A stretch of DNA of 6,343 nucleotides from Candidatus Saccharibacteria bacterium UBA2866 (GCA_002350545.1 DEEY01000016.1:34582-40924), one strand, 5' to 3'; positions 1-5,502 are shown, counted from the stretch's first letter. A program made the numbers and translations. The notes: generated by a model not told the origin, from the letters alone.

Positions 1-2
1 AT

Positions 3-389
3 GAAATTATCGAAAACCGCCTCTCTCAAGTCACTTTCTCTGCTCTTGGCCAAAAAGCAGGTACCGAAGAAAAATACGCCTGGGACCCTGACTGCAAAAA
101 ACGCGAACAAATCGTCGCCCGCTGCAAAGAACTTGCTCCAGAATTTGATTACGAAATCGGTGGCACCACTTCAATTAATGCTATTACTCCAGGCATGAAT
201 AAAGTGTTTGGCATGACCCACTTGCTCGAAGAACTAAACGTCAAAAAAGAAGATATTCTCTACTTTGGTGATATGACTCAACCAGGTGGCAACGACTACC
301 CAGTCGTTGAAATGGGTATCGAAACCATCACTGTTCGCAGTCACGAAGATACCGCTTATGCCCTTCGTGGCATACTCGGTGTATTATAA
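3..389 (+). CDS. HAD-superfamily phosphomannomutase-like protein, 3' part
   Basis: The C-terminal 128 residues of a HAD type IIB hydrolase of the eukaryotic-type phosphomannomutase family; the frame is open at the left edge, so the start and the nucleophile motif (DxDGT) lie outside. Visible family signatures, numbered from the first whole codon: ENRLSQVTFSALGQ (about 5-17), WDPD (27-30), the cap GGTTSI segment (53-58), the GMNK lysine motif (64-67), and the metal-binding GD plus GGNDYPV block (89-101). The family interconverts mannose 6-phosphate and mannose 1-phosphate, or acts as a cytosolic sugar phosphatase; the exact substrate cannot be read from this part. It ends at TAA (387-389). I see no terminator before the tRNA promoter. 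An ATG-initiated frame at 1-198 is a shadow: the family signatures run through frame 3 from base 3. Confidence 0.88.
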   Translation, partial: EIIENRLSQVTFSALGQKAGTEEKYAWDPDCKKREQIVARCKELAPEFDYEIGGTTSINAITPGMNKVFGMTHLLEELNVKKEDILYFGDMTQPGGNDYPVVEMGIETITVRSHEDTAYALRGILGVL

Positions 390-393
390 ACCC

Positions 394-422
394 TTGATTT
401 ATCATAAAAAATACGTTATAAT
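394..422 (+). promoter_or_regulatory. Sigma-70-type promoter of the tRNA-Asp gene
   Basis: TTGATT (394-399) and a perfect TATAAT (417-422) are separated by 17 bp. The expected start of transcription is near 429, only a few bases before the mature tRNA 5' end at 435. The promoter begins just 4 bp after the stop codon of the upstream gene. Confidence 0.8.
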
Positions 423-434
423 ACAGATTAGGTT

Positions 435-511
435 GGATTGGTGGCTCAGTTGGTTAGAGCGCTGCCCTGTCACGGCAGAGGTCGCGAGTTCGAGTCTCGT
501 CGGATCCGCCA
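435..511 (+). tRNA. tRNA-Asp (anticodon GUC), CCA encoded
   Basis: A complete 77-nt cloverleaf. Acceptor 5' strand 435-441, D stem GCTC/GAGC (444-447/457-460), anticodon stem CTGCC/GGCAG (462-466/474-478) with loop CTGTCAC and anticodon GTC at 469-471, variable loop AGGTC, T stem GCGAG/CTCGT (484-488/496-500) around TTCGAGT, acceptor 3' strand 501-507, discriminator G508 and genomic CCA 509-511. The discriminator G and GUC anticodon fit aspartate. The acceptor stem is imperfect: pair 5-68 is T-G and pair 6-67 is a G-G mismatch. It reads Asp codons GAC and GAT. Confidence 0.95.
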
Positions 512-512
512 C

Positions 513-543
513 AAAAAAAGACCCCTTTAAAGGGTCATTTTTT
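513..543. terminator. Bidirectional rho-independent terminator
   Basis: A hairpin with GACCC/GGGTC outer pairing (520-536) is preceded by seven A (513-519) and followed by six T (538-543), so it gives a hairpin plus U-tract in both directions. It ends the tRNA transcript on the plus strand and the DHH-like gene on the minus strand. The minus gene's TAA (544-542) overlaps the tract, so stop codon and terminator are fused. Confidence 0.88.
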
Positions 544-2407
544 ACATTCCTGGAATTTTAAATGCACCTGGATCAGCACTTGAACCAGTCCCTTGCCCTG
601 GCCCATACACTTGATCCTGCATCGCCGGTTGTTCACCGAGTGAAGTAGGAGCAGGTTCAGTATTTGGCGCCGCCGGCGCAATAGGTTCAGCTGGAGCCAC
701 AGGTTCCGTTGGTACTACAGGAGCAACCGACTCAGCTGGCATCGCTCCCGACATGTCTATCGGAGGTGTTGGTGGTGGTGGCAAAATTTCTTCACCCGGC
801 ATTGGCATATAATTCATTTCTGGCACACCATTAATCTCTGGATTCTCTGGCACCGCTGGCGCATTTGCTGCCGCCGGGTTAGCCATAGCTTCCGTCCCAT
901 TTGCGCTCTCTAACGCATCTTCTAACATTTTCCCATATTTATTTTCGTCTTCCAAAGTCATCGGTGAAGAATTCAAATCCCCACTCGGCTGCAATACCTT
1001 CTCCCCAACCGGAGCCTCAATTCTAGTCTCTTCAGTCGAACTTGTTTCTTCAGCAGGATTATTTTCGTCATTAGAACCCGTCTCTGCAACAGAGTTTTCT
1101 TCTCCAGCCAAACTCGCTGCTTCATCCATATTTGATGTACCATTTTCGCTATCAATCTTAACAGACGTCTTCTTCTCTTCTGGCACAGCCTCCGCTCCCG
1201 CATGCGACAAACTTTCTTCAGCTGCTTTCAAATCATCAAGTAAAGAACTCTCTTTTTCATTTATTTGTGCGTCAACTTCCTTTGCATCATCATTTTTTAT
1301 ATCCTCAGTATTTTCGGCTTCCTTCTTAACTGCTTCGCTAGCAGATTCGCTCTCACCCTTCTCATTCTCAACCCCCTCGCTTTCAGCTTCATCTTCAGCC
1401 TCGTCATTACCATGATGTTCAATATCCAAATTCGTCGGGTCAGCACCACCTTCCTTAGGTTCAGTGCTAGTCAATGAAAACATTTCATTTTCAATATCTG
1501 GCGTAATATTTTTCGATACCAACTGCTGATTTGCTCCAGACTTCATCAACTTTGAAGCAATCTGCATTGTCTCTGGCGTCGTACCAGCATTTGAAAATCT
1601 ATTTGTTGCCGCCACAATACCAGTCAAAAACGCCGTCGCTTCTTCTTTACCAATCTCTGCCCCTGATACGTTATAAAGTAACCTTGCAATCATCTCTGAA
1701 ACCGAACTGGCGTGTTTATCACTCCATTCAATTTCACCAAATTTACCCGGACTACCAGTCGTCACATTCACAATCACCGCATCATGCATAATTCTTCCAT
1801 GCTCTCGAAGCGCCGAATCTAAATCAATACCATTCGCTACATCTAATGCTATTACTAAATCTACATTAAAATCACCATACGAAAACTCCAAGTCCTCTTC
1901 CGAAATCCGTGCCTTATAAGGTGTAATATAAATCTTCACAAAGTCACCATCTAATTTATATCTCAAATGGTCAGCCTTATCCTTTGATAAAGCAATCACA
2001 AAATCTTGCAAAGTATCAGCTGTTGACTCAAACGTTTCCTCCGGTTTCAAAAATTCCAATGCATTTGGTGTTGCCCCAGAATAAATCGCTGTAGCCCTTT
2101 TACCTAATTTATCCAAATAAAGTGAAAGGCCAATCGCTGTAGCCATTTCATCCACTGACGGGTCAGAAGAAAGCGCAATCAAAACATTTTTCGCATCACG
2201 AATCTTACCAGCTACTTCGGCATAAATACCATCATTGCTTCCTCCTTCGTTAGTATCTGGCAAAACTGGCGCAGCCACCGAATCAACCGGCTCCGTAGCA
2301 GGTTCTGGCGTCGCACTAGGCTCTGACGCAGAAACAGGCTCAGCCGCCGTAACCGTAGGGTCAACAGGCGGAATACTTGGTGTAACAGCTGTATTGTCTT
2401 CTGGCAT
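542..2407 (-). CDS. Degenerate DHH-domain protein with long disordered tails
   Basis: A 621-residue protein. Residues 1-60 are Pro/Glu/Ala/Thr-rich with no signal peptide or membrane segment. Residues about 61-300 have the fold pattern of DHH phosphoesterases (NrnA/RecJ-like N-terminal domain). The metal-binding motifs are largely lost: HxxPDxD reads SSDPSVD (80-86, only the last Asp kept), the second motif VIALD (185-189) keeps its Asp, DHH is replaced by VTT (215-217), and the later DTG reads ATN (267-269). Surrounding fold landmarks persist, such as FGEIEW (223-228), TTPET (276-280) and SGAN (290-293). Residues about 315-500 are very acidic, and 505-621 are Pro/Ala/Met-rich, ending in FKIPGM. 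The ATG start has AGAAGGA at 2420-2414, 6 nt upstream. I infer a non-catalytic binding or scaffold role, possibly for nucleotides or nucleic acid; the true function is unknown. Confidence 0.82.
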   Translation of the reverse strand: MPEDNTAVTPSIPPVDPTVTAAEPVSASEPSATPEPATEPVDSVAAPVLPDTNEGGSNDGIYAEVAGKIRDAKNVLIALSSDPSVDEMATAIGLSLYLDKLGKRATAIYSGATPNALEFLKPEETFESTADTLQDFVIALSKDKADHLRYKLDGDFVKIYITPYKARISEEDLEFSYGDFNVDLVIALDVANGIDLDSALREHGRIMHDAVIVNVTTGSPGKFGEIEWSDKHASSVSEMIARLLYNVSGAEIGKEEATAFLTGIVAATNRFSNAGTTPETMQIASKLMKSGANQQLVSKNITPDIENEMFSLTSTEPKEGGADPTNLDIEHHGNDEAEDEAESEGVENEKGESESASEAVKKEAENTEDIKNDDAKEVDAQINEKESSLLDDLKAAEESLSHAGAEAVPEEKKTSVKIDSENGTSNMDEAASLAGEENSVAETGSNDENNPAEETSSTEETRIEAPVGEKVLQPSGDLNSSPMTLEDENKYGKMLEDALESANGTEAMANPAAANAPAVPENPEINGVPEMNYMPMPGEEILPPPPTPPIDMSGAMPAESVAPVVPTEPVAPAEPIAPAAPNTEPAPTSLGEQPAMQDQVYGPGQGTGSSADPGAFKIPGM

Positions 2408-2426
2408 TTTTTATCCTTCTTCTACT

Positions 2427-2455
2427 ATATTAGCACGAGCATTTCAAAATCGCAA
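2427..2455 (-). promoter_or_regulatory. Promoter of the DHH-like gene
   Basis: On the minus strand, TTGCGA (2455-2450) and TAATAT (2432-2427) are 17 bp apart. The predicted start near 2420 would give a leader of about 13 nt that begins at the ribosome binding site AGAAGGA. It is back to back with the rpsT promoter inside the 136-bp gap. Confidence 0.55.
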
Positions 2456-2476
2456 GAGTTTATTCCAGAGTTACCC

Positions 2477-2505
2477 TTTACTTTTTCATAAAAATGCGTT
2501 ATAAT
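2477..2505 (+). promoter_or_regulatory. Promoter of rpsT
   Basis: TTTACT (2477-2482) and a perfect TATAAT (2500-2505) are separated by 17 bp. The predicted start near 2512 leaves a leader of about 32 nt to the rpsT ATG. I saw no clear autoregulatory hairpin in this AT-rich leader. Confidence 0.78.
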
Positions 2506-2543
2506 GTATAAAACTTATTAATTTTTAACTATATAGGAAGAAA

Positions 2544-2909
2544 ATGCCGATTATTAAATCTGCCAAAAAGGCTGCTCGTCAAGCTATTAAACGCACCGAG
2601 CACAATGAACAAATCAAGAAAGATATTAAAGCTGCTTTGAAAGCCTTTAAAAAGAATCCTTCTGCAGAGACTCTCAGCAAAGCTCAGTCTGAGTACGACA
2701 AGGCTGTCAAGAAAGATTTGCTTAAGAAAAACACCGCCGCTCGTCGCAAAGCAAAGCTACATGAAATCGCTAAAGCTGCCGGTGTCAAGCTTACCGCAAA
2801 GAAGCCAGCTGCAAAGCCAGCTACCGCAAAGAAGCCAGCTACTAAAACTACAGCGAAGAAAGCCGCAGCAAAAACGACTCCAAAAGCAACCAAGGCGAGT
2901 AAGAAGTAG
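2544..2909 (+). CDS. rpsT: Small ribosomal subunit protein bS20 with Lys/Ala-rich C-terminal extension
   Basis: S20 binds 16S rRNA early in 30S assembly. The 121-residue protein starts MPIIKSAKKAARQ, and residues 1-80 match the family's three-helix bundle: basic helix 1, LSKAQSEYDKAVKK (44-57), then KKNTAARRKAKLHEIAKA (61-78). The usual length is about 85-90 residues, so residues 85-121 are an extra tail of repeated KKPA/KPAT/KKAAAK units, probably disordered and RNA-binding. AGGA at 2535-2538 lies 5 nt before the ATG. The gene is monocistronic. Its last 62 bases overlap the end of holA on the opposite strand, so tail residues about 102-121 share DNA with the conserved HolA C-terminus. A hairpin terminator follows at 2932-2962. 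Confidence 0.96.
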   Translation: MPIIKSAKKAARQAIKRTEHNEQIKKDIKAALKAFKKNPSAETLSKAQSEYDKAVKKDLLKKNTAARRKAKLHEIAKAAGVKLTAKKPAAKPATAKKPATKTTAKKAAAKTTPKATKASKK

Positions 2910-3453
2910 TTTTAAGTTCAATATCGAGTTTAGAGAGTTCGTGAAGAGCTCTCTTTTCTTTTGCCCCTGGATTTCTCGCATAATCCTTTAAAGCCTGCGA
3001 AATCAATAATCCACAAAACCTAATTGGCTCTTCATCTTGCTTTATCTTATCCAACATCTCCACCGCTTTCCGACCGTCTCGTTTTGCTATTCTGTAAATA
3101 TCAAACACCAAACCAAAATTCTGATTCTTCACCAAATTAAATTCCAGAATCTCAACCTTTTCCTTCAACGCCTTGTATGCACTAGCCCTCTTGTCTAATT
3201 TCAACTCTAAAATCATCACTTTGTGCGGCGTATCCACATATTTCAAAAGCTCATCAAATACCGCCTTATTCCCACTCACATCCCTAATCAGAATCCGTCT
3301 TGTTTCGTCAAATAGTGACGCTCCCTGAAAAATACTCGGTAAATCCGCCGGCATTAAATCCGCACCTTCAACTACTTCATAATCAGAACCTAACTCTCGC
3401 TCAATTTCACGCCCCGCTTTCACCCTGTCATCACCGGTCAAAATCTTTATCAT
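2848..3453 (-). CDS. holA: DNA polymerase III delta subunit, short form (HolA)
   Basis: The delta subunit opens the sliding clamp in the clamp-loader complex at the replication fork. This copy has 201 residues against roughly 330-345 in typical HolA. Residues 1-105 match the N-terminal domain (MIKILTGDDR; SLFDETRRILIRDVS at 47-60; the hydrophobic KVMILEL strand at 78-84). Residues 106-201 match the C-terminal helical collar domain (NFGLVFDIYRIAKRDGRKA; EEPIRFCGLLISQALKDY; LDIELKT...LLLESFLLRL). The lid domain that normally lies between them is missing. The ATG at 3453 overlaps the mutM TGA as ATGA, with AAAGGTG upstream, which favours coupling; a TTG at 3471 in frame is a poorer start. It is the last gene of the PLC-like-mutM-holA operon and overlaps rpsT convergently by 62 bp. 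Confidence 0.85.
   Translation of the reverse strand: MIKILTGDDRVKAGREIERELGSDYEVVEGADLMPADLPSIFQGASLFDETRRILIRDVSGNKAVFDELLKYVDTPHKVMILELKLDKRASAYKALKEKVEILEFNLVKNQNFGLVFDIYRIAKRDGRKAVEMLDKIKQDEEPIRFCGLLISQALKDYARNPGAKEKRALHELSKLDIELKTTSYSPWLLLESFLLRLSSL
2932..2962 (+). terminator. rpsT terminator embedded in holA coding sequence
   Basis: AGAGAGTTC (2932-2940) and GAGCTCTCT (2946-2954) form a 9-bp stem with one T-G pair and the loop GTGAA, followed by TTTCTTTT (2955-2962). It lies 22 bp after the rpsT stop codon and entirely within holA on the other strand. The T-tract is interrupted by one C. The minus-strand side has no U-tract, so it acts only for rpsT. Confidence 0.72.
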
Positions 3454-4286
3454 TTTTGGCACCTTTCGCAAATATGTGTTCCCCGTCCCGCCACACGTAT
3501 TTTCTTAATTTCATTTCCACATTTTACGCAAGGTTGACCTTCCCTGTGGAAAACTTGTGCAAAAAGTTCCAAATAATCCCCTTTGGTTCCATCCGCTTTC
3601 ACATAGGTCGCCATTGTCGAACCACCTGAGCTAATTGACCTATCCATCACCTCTCTTGCCGCCATTAACAATTGTTCTGTTTCCGCTAAACTCACCTTAC
3701 CGCACTTTCGCTCCGGATGAATCCCCGCCATGAATAATGCTTCATCCGCATAGATATTTCCCAGCCCACATATTACTGTTTGGTCCAAAATTACCCCCTT
3801 CACACACGAACCTTTGCGTCTTTGCAACTTCTCATACAATTCATCTGCTTTCATTTCCCACGGCTCTTTCGCTAGTTTTCGAATAAACCCATCTTGTTCT
3901 ACCTCTGATGTCGGCATCGCCTTAATAAACCCAAACTTCCTTTGATCATTAAAATATAGCACTCCGTCCTCAAATTTCAAAATAACTCTGGTTTGCTTAT
4001 TTGGCAATTCGGAAACAAAATTATCACTTGGATGCCCCCCAGCATATCGTTCCTTTCCATCGTAAATCAACTGTCCCGTCATTCTCAAGTGTACCATCAA
4101 AGAAAATCCAGAATCTAAATCAATCACTAATGCCTTTCCGAATCGCCGAATCCCTAACACCTTACCGCAAACTGGCTCTCCAATAAAGGATTTTTCACAC
4201 AATACTTCCGTCCCAACCAGTTTTTTCTTCACAATATACTTCAAAAGCCCTCTTCTAATCGTCTCCACTTCTGGTAGTTCAGGCAT
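3450..4286 (-). CDS. mutM: Formamidopyrimidine-DNA glycosylase (Fpg/MutM)
   Basis: A bifunctional DNA glycosylase/AP lyase that removes 8-oxoguanine and formamidopyrimidines in base-excision repair. It has 278 residues, the normal size. The start MPELPEVETIRRGL supplies the catalytic proline (P2) and E3 after Met removal. Other landmarks are the FGK lysine motif (K51), HLRMTGQL (66-73), FNDQRKFGF (112-120), the helix-two-turn-helix LDQTVICGLGNIYADEALF (167-185), SSGGST (219-224), and a C-terminal zinc finger with C253, C256, C273 and C276 containing GRGTH with DNA-contacting R268. All key residues are intact. The ATG at 4286 overlaps the upstream gene by 8 nt, and AAGGGGG just before it lies inside that gene, suggesting coupled translation. 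Its TGA overlaps the holA ATG. Confidence 0.97.
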   Translation of the reverse strand: MPELPEVETIRRGLLKYIVKKKLVGTEVLCEKSFIGEPVCGKVLGIRRFGKALVIDLDSGFSLMVHLRMTGQLIYDGKERYAGGHPSDNFVSELPNKQTRVILKFEDGVLYFNDQRKFGFIKAMPTSEVEQDGFIRKLAKEPWEMKADELYEKLQRRKGSCVKGVILDQTVICGLGNIYADEALFMAGIHPERKCGKVSLAETEQLLMAAREVMDRSISSGGSTMATYVKADGTKGDYLELFAQVFHREGQPCVKCGNEIKKIRVAGRGTHICERCQK

Positions 4287-4917
4287 GATTCCCCCTTATA
4301 TAATCATTCATAAAACTATCAATCATATCTTCCATCAATTCATTTAGTCGCTGTTTTGTATAAAACTGATACTTCTGTCCCTTCAAATTATCATTTAAAT
4401 CATCCGCCACCAAAATTCGCTCCACATCTTCAATGTCTTCCGCTGTGATTTCCACCGCTGGTACCCGATTAGAGCGCCTAGCTAATTGCCGAAGCTCCCC
4501 CTGTTTCACTCCTAACTCATGATGAAAATTCATATCATATAACCAAAAATCATGATGCTTCAAATCTCGCTTTGTGTCCCGATCCAAATCTTTACCTATT
4601 TTATCTCGCTTAATCGTCCGATAAAAATCATAATTAAAATATCCGTCAGTATACAAATGAAACAAATATCCCAAAAATATTGGATCGCGCTCTAGAATTC
4701 TCTTCCGATTTTCCGCATAAAAATTTAGTGATGATTTTTGGTCATACGCATAATGCGTTTCCTCATGATGTTTCCGTCTTTTTACTTTATTAATATAACC
4801 ATTATTAATGTCCGGCAAAATACAACCAAACAAGAATTCTTTCTTGTCTAGCTTTGTAAATTTTAGTTTTTTGGCGACGCGTTCCCCCGCCTCCAAATGA
4901 ATATTCCATCCCGGCAT
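4279..4917 (-). CDS. Zinc-dependent phospholipase C-like cytoplasmic protein
   Basis: A 212-residue protein resembling the zinc-dependent phospholipase C / S1-P1 nuclease-like family. The N-terminus MPGWNIHLEAGERV has the typical Trp and early His (W4, H7), followed by FGCILPD (30-36), a His cluster (H50, H51, H55) and GYLFHLYTDGYF (83-94), which supply the usual His/Asp zinc ligands. There is no signal peptide, so unlike secreted phospholipases it should act in the cytoplasm; its substrate is unknown. I chose the ATG at 4917 because the family similarity begins there and a promoter ends 7 nt before it. The frame extends upstream to a GTG at 5004, but that would run back through both promoters. 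It leads the operon, overlapping mutM by 8 nt. Confidence 0.72.
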   Translation of the reverse strand: MPGWNIHLEAGERVAKKLKFTKLDKKEFLFGCILPDINNGYINKVKRRKHHEETHYAYDQKSSLNFYAENRKRILERDPIFLGYLFHLYTDGYFNYDFYRTIKRDKIGKDLDRDTKRDLKHHDFWLYDMNFHHELGVKQGELRQLARRSNRVPAVEITAEDIEDVERILVADDLNDNLKGQKYQFYTKQRLNELMEDMIDSFMNDYIRGNHA

Positions 4918-4924
4918 TTGTTTT

Positions 4925-4952
4925 ATTATACCATATCTGTTAAACTCGTCAA
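4925..4952 (-). promoter_or_regulatory. Operon promoter predicted to give a leaderless mRNA
   Basis: On the minus strand TTGACG (4952-4947), a 16-bp spacer and perfect TATAAT (4930-4925) lie so close to the ATG (4917-4915) that the expected first transcribed base is the A of the start codon or very near it. There is no Shine-Dalgarno sequence and no room for one. It should drive the PLC-like gene, mutM and holA. Confidence 0.72.
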
Positions 4953-4962
4953 ATTGTGGAAA

Positions 4963-5013
4963 ACACCCCACATTTAGTGTCAAAAAAGTACTTGACACCC
5001 CCACATATAGTGC
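4963..5013. promoter_or_regulatory. Tandem NrdR-box-like operators
   Basis: Two similar elements: ACACCCCACATTTAGTGT (4963-4980) and ACACCCCCACATATAGTGC (4995-5013). Left arms are 32 bp apart and right arms 33 bp apart, about three helical turns, placing them on the same DNA face. The core CACAT-T-AGTG resembles the published NrdR box consensus acaCwAtATaTwGtgt; by hand I count about 12 of 16 and 11 of 16 matches. NrdR boxes usually occur in such tandem pairs overlapping nrd promoters. The second copy fills the spacer of the promoter at 4992-5020. An NrdR gene is not in the window. Confidence 0.62.
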
Positions 5014-5020
5014 CTATAAT
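4992..5020 (+). promoter_or_regulatory. Perfect consensus sigma-70 promoter of the NrdD-tail-like gene
   Basis: TTGACA (4992-4997), a 17-bp spacer and TATAAT (5015-5020): both hexamers and the spacing are exact consensus. The predicted start is near 5027, giving a leader of about 36 nt. Such a strong promoter with an operator-like repeat in its spacer suggests strong expression held in check by a repressor. Confidence 0.88.
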
Positions 5021-5062
5021 AGACTACAGGTAATACTTATAAACATAAAGAAAGGTTAAATC

Positions 5063-5500
5063 ATGAAAAAGATTATTTATCGCAGCCCTAACGAAGTTGA
5101 GAATTTTGACCTAAAAAGGTTCGAAAAATCCCTCTCCCGTTACGCGAAAGTGTCCGAAAAGGAAGTCAAAGAAGCTCTTAAAGAATTTGATCAATATGAA
5201 ACTATGCACGTTTCCTGCCTTGTAGAAGTCGGCATGAAACTTATCGCCGAAAAAGCCGATGAGCAAACCGCCAAGGAATACTTCAAAGAACACGAAGTCT
5301 GGTTCGACGAAGGCAAATTCGAACGTCTCCGCCGTATCACCGGCTATCTAGTAGGAACTTTGGATCGCTGGAATGATGCCAAAAAAGCCGAAGAACACGC
5401 CCGCGTCAAACACAGCGTCAATTCTTCAGTCGATGATGCCACTAGGCTTGTCATGCTTGAAACCCAAGCTATGGAACATAACGTAGCATATAATCACTAA
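5063..5500 (+). CDS. Small protein with ATP-cone-like N-terminus and NrdD-type glycyl-radical C-terminal motif
   Basis: A 145-residue protein. Residues 86-118 closely resemble the glycyl-radical tail of anaerobic (class III) ribonucleotide reductase NrdD: RRITGYL (90-96), then RWN (102-104), KKAE (107-110) and ARVKH (113-117), against RRVCGYL...FN..K..E...RVKH as I recall it from E. coli NrdD. G94 aligns with the radical glycine. Residues 1-85 look like a reduced ATP-cone: the IIYR...NFDLKR opening and the SCLVEVGMKLIAEK...AKEYF close. The catalytic barrel is absent, as are the four zinc-binding cysteines that precede the radical loop in NrdD; C52 is the only cysteine. AAAGG (5051-5055) lies 7 nt before the ATG. 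It may be a spare-part radical domain, a regulator or an NrdD remnant; function unproven. Confidence 0.78.
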   Translation: MKKIIYRSPNEVENFDLKRFEKSLSRYAKVSEKEVKEALKEFDQYETMHVSCLVEVGMKLIAEKADEQTAKEYFKEHEVWFDEGKFERLRRITGYLVGTLDRWNDAKKAEEHARVKHSVNSSVDDATRLVMLETQAMEHNVAYNH

Positions 5501-5502
5501 TC

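Noticed and set aside
286..561. 91-codon plus-strand reading frame
   Set aside because: It reads through the promoter, the tRNA-Asp and the terminator; its translation is the familiar artefact of a tRNA gene.
542..1000. Pro/Ala-rich repeats in the DHH-like tail as a DNA repeat or CRISPR-like array
   Set aside because: The repetition is at the amino-acid level (VAP, TEPV, PAE) with irregular spacing and no conserved DNA unit or spacers.
973..1791. Several reading frames of 70-86 codons inside the DHH-like gene on both strands
   Set aside because: Shadows caused by the biased composition of the acidic tail; no ribosome sites or recognisable domains.
2684..2991. Frames opposite and out of phase with the rpsT tail
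   Set aside because: Low-complexity mirror images of Lys/Ala codons. Only the holA frame carries a conserved protein family.
3454..3471. TTG start adding six residues to HolA
   Set aside because: The ATG at 3453 overlaps the mutM stop as ATGA, has a purine-rich AAAGGTG upstream, and starts the family-like MIKILTGDD.
3450..4281. Possible TGA recoding as in Gracilibacteria or Absconditabacteria
   Set aside because: mutM and the PLC-like gene both end at TGA exactly where their families should end, so the standard stop meaning holds.
4955..4963. TGTGGAAAA, one base off a DnaA box (TGTGGATAA)
   Set aside because: A single near-match in AT-rich DNA; a similar string occurs inside mutM near 3543. 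No cluster, AT-rich unwinding element or dnaA/dnaN nearby, so no origin is claimed.
4918..5004. N-terminal extension of the PLC-like protein from a GTG at 5004
   Set aside because: It would code through both the operon's own TATAAT and the divergent promoter with its operators, lacks family similarity, and the ATG at 4917 begins the conserved PGW...H motif.
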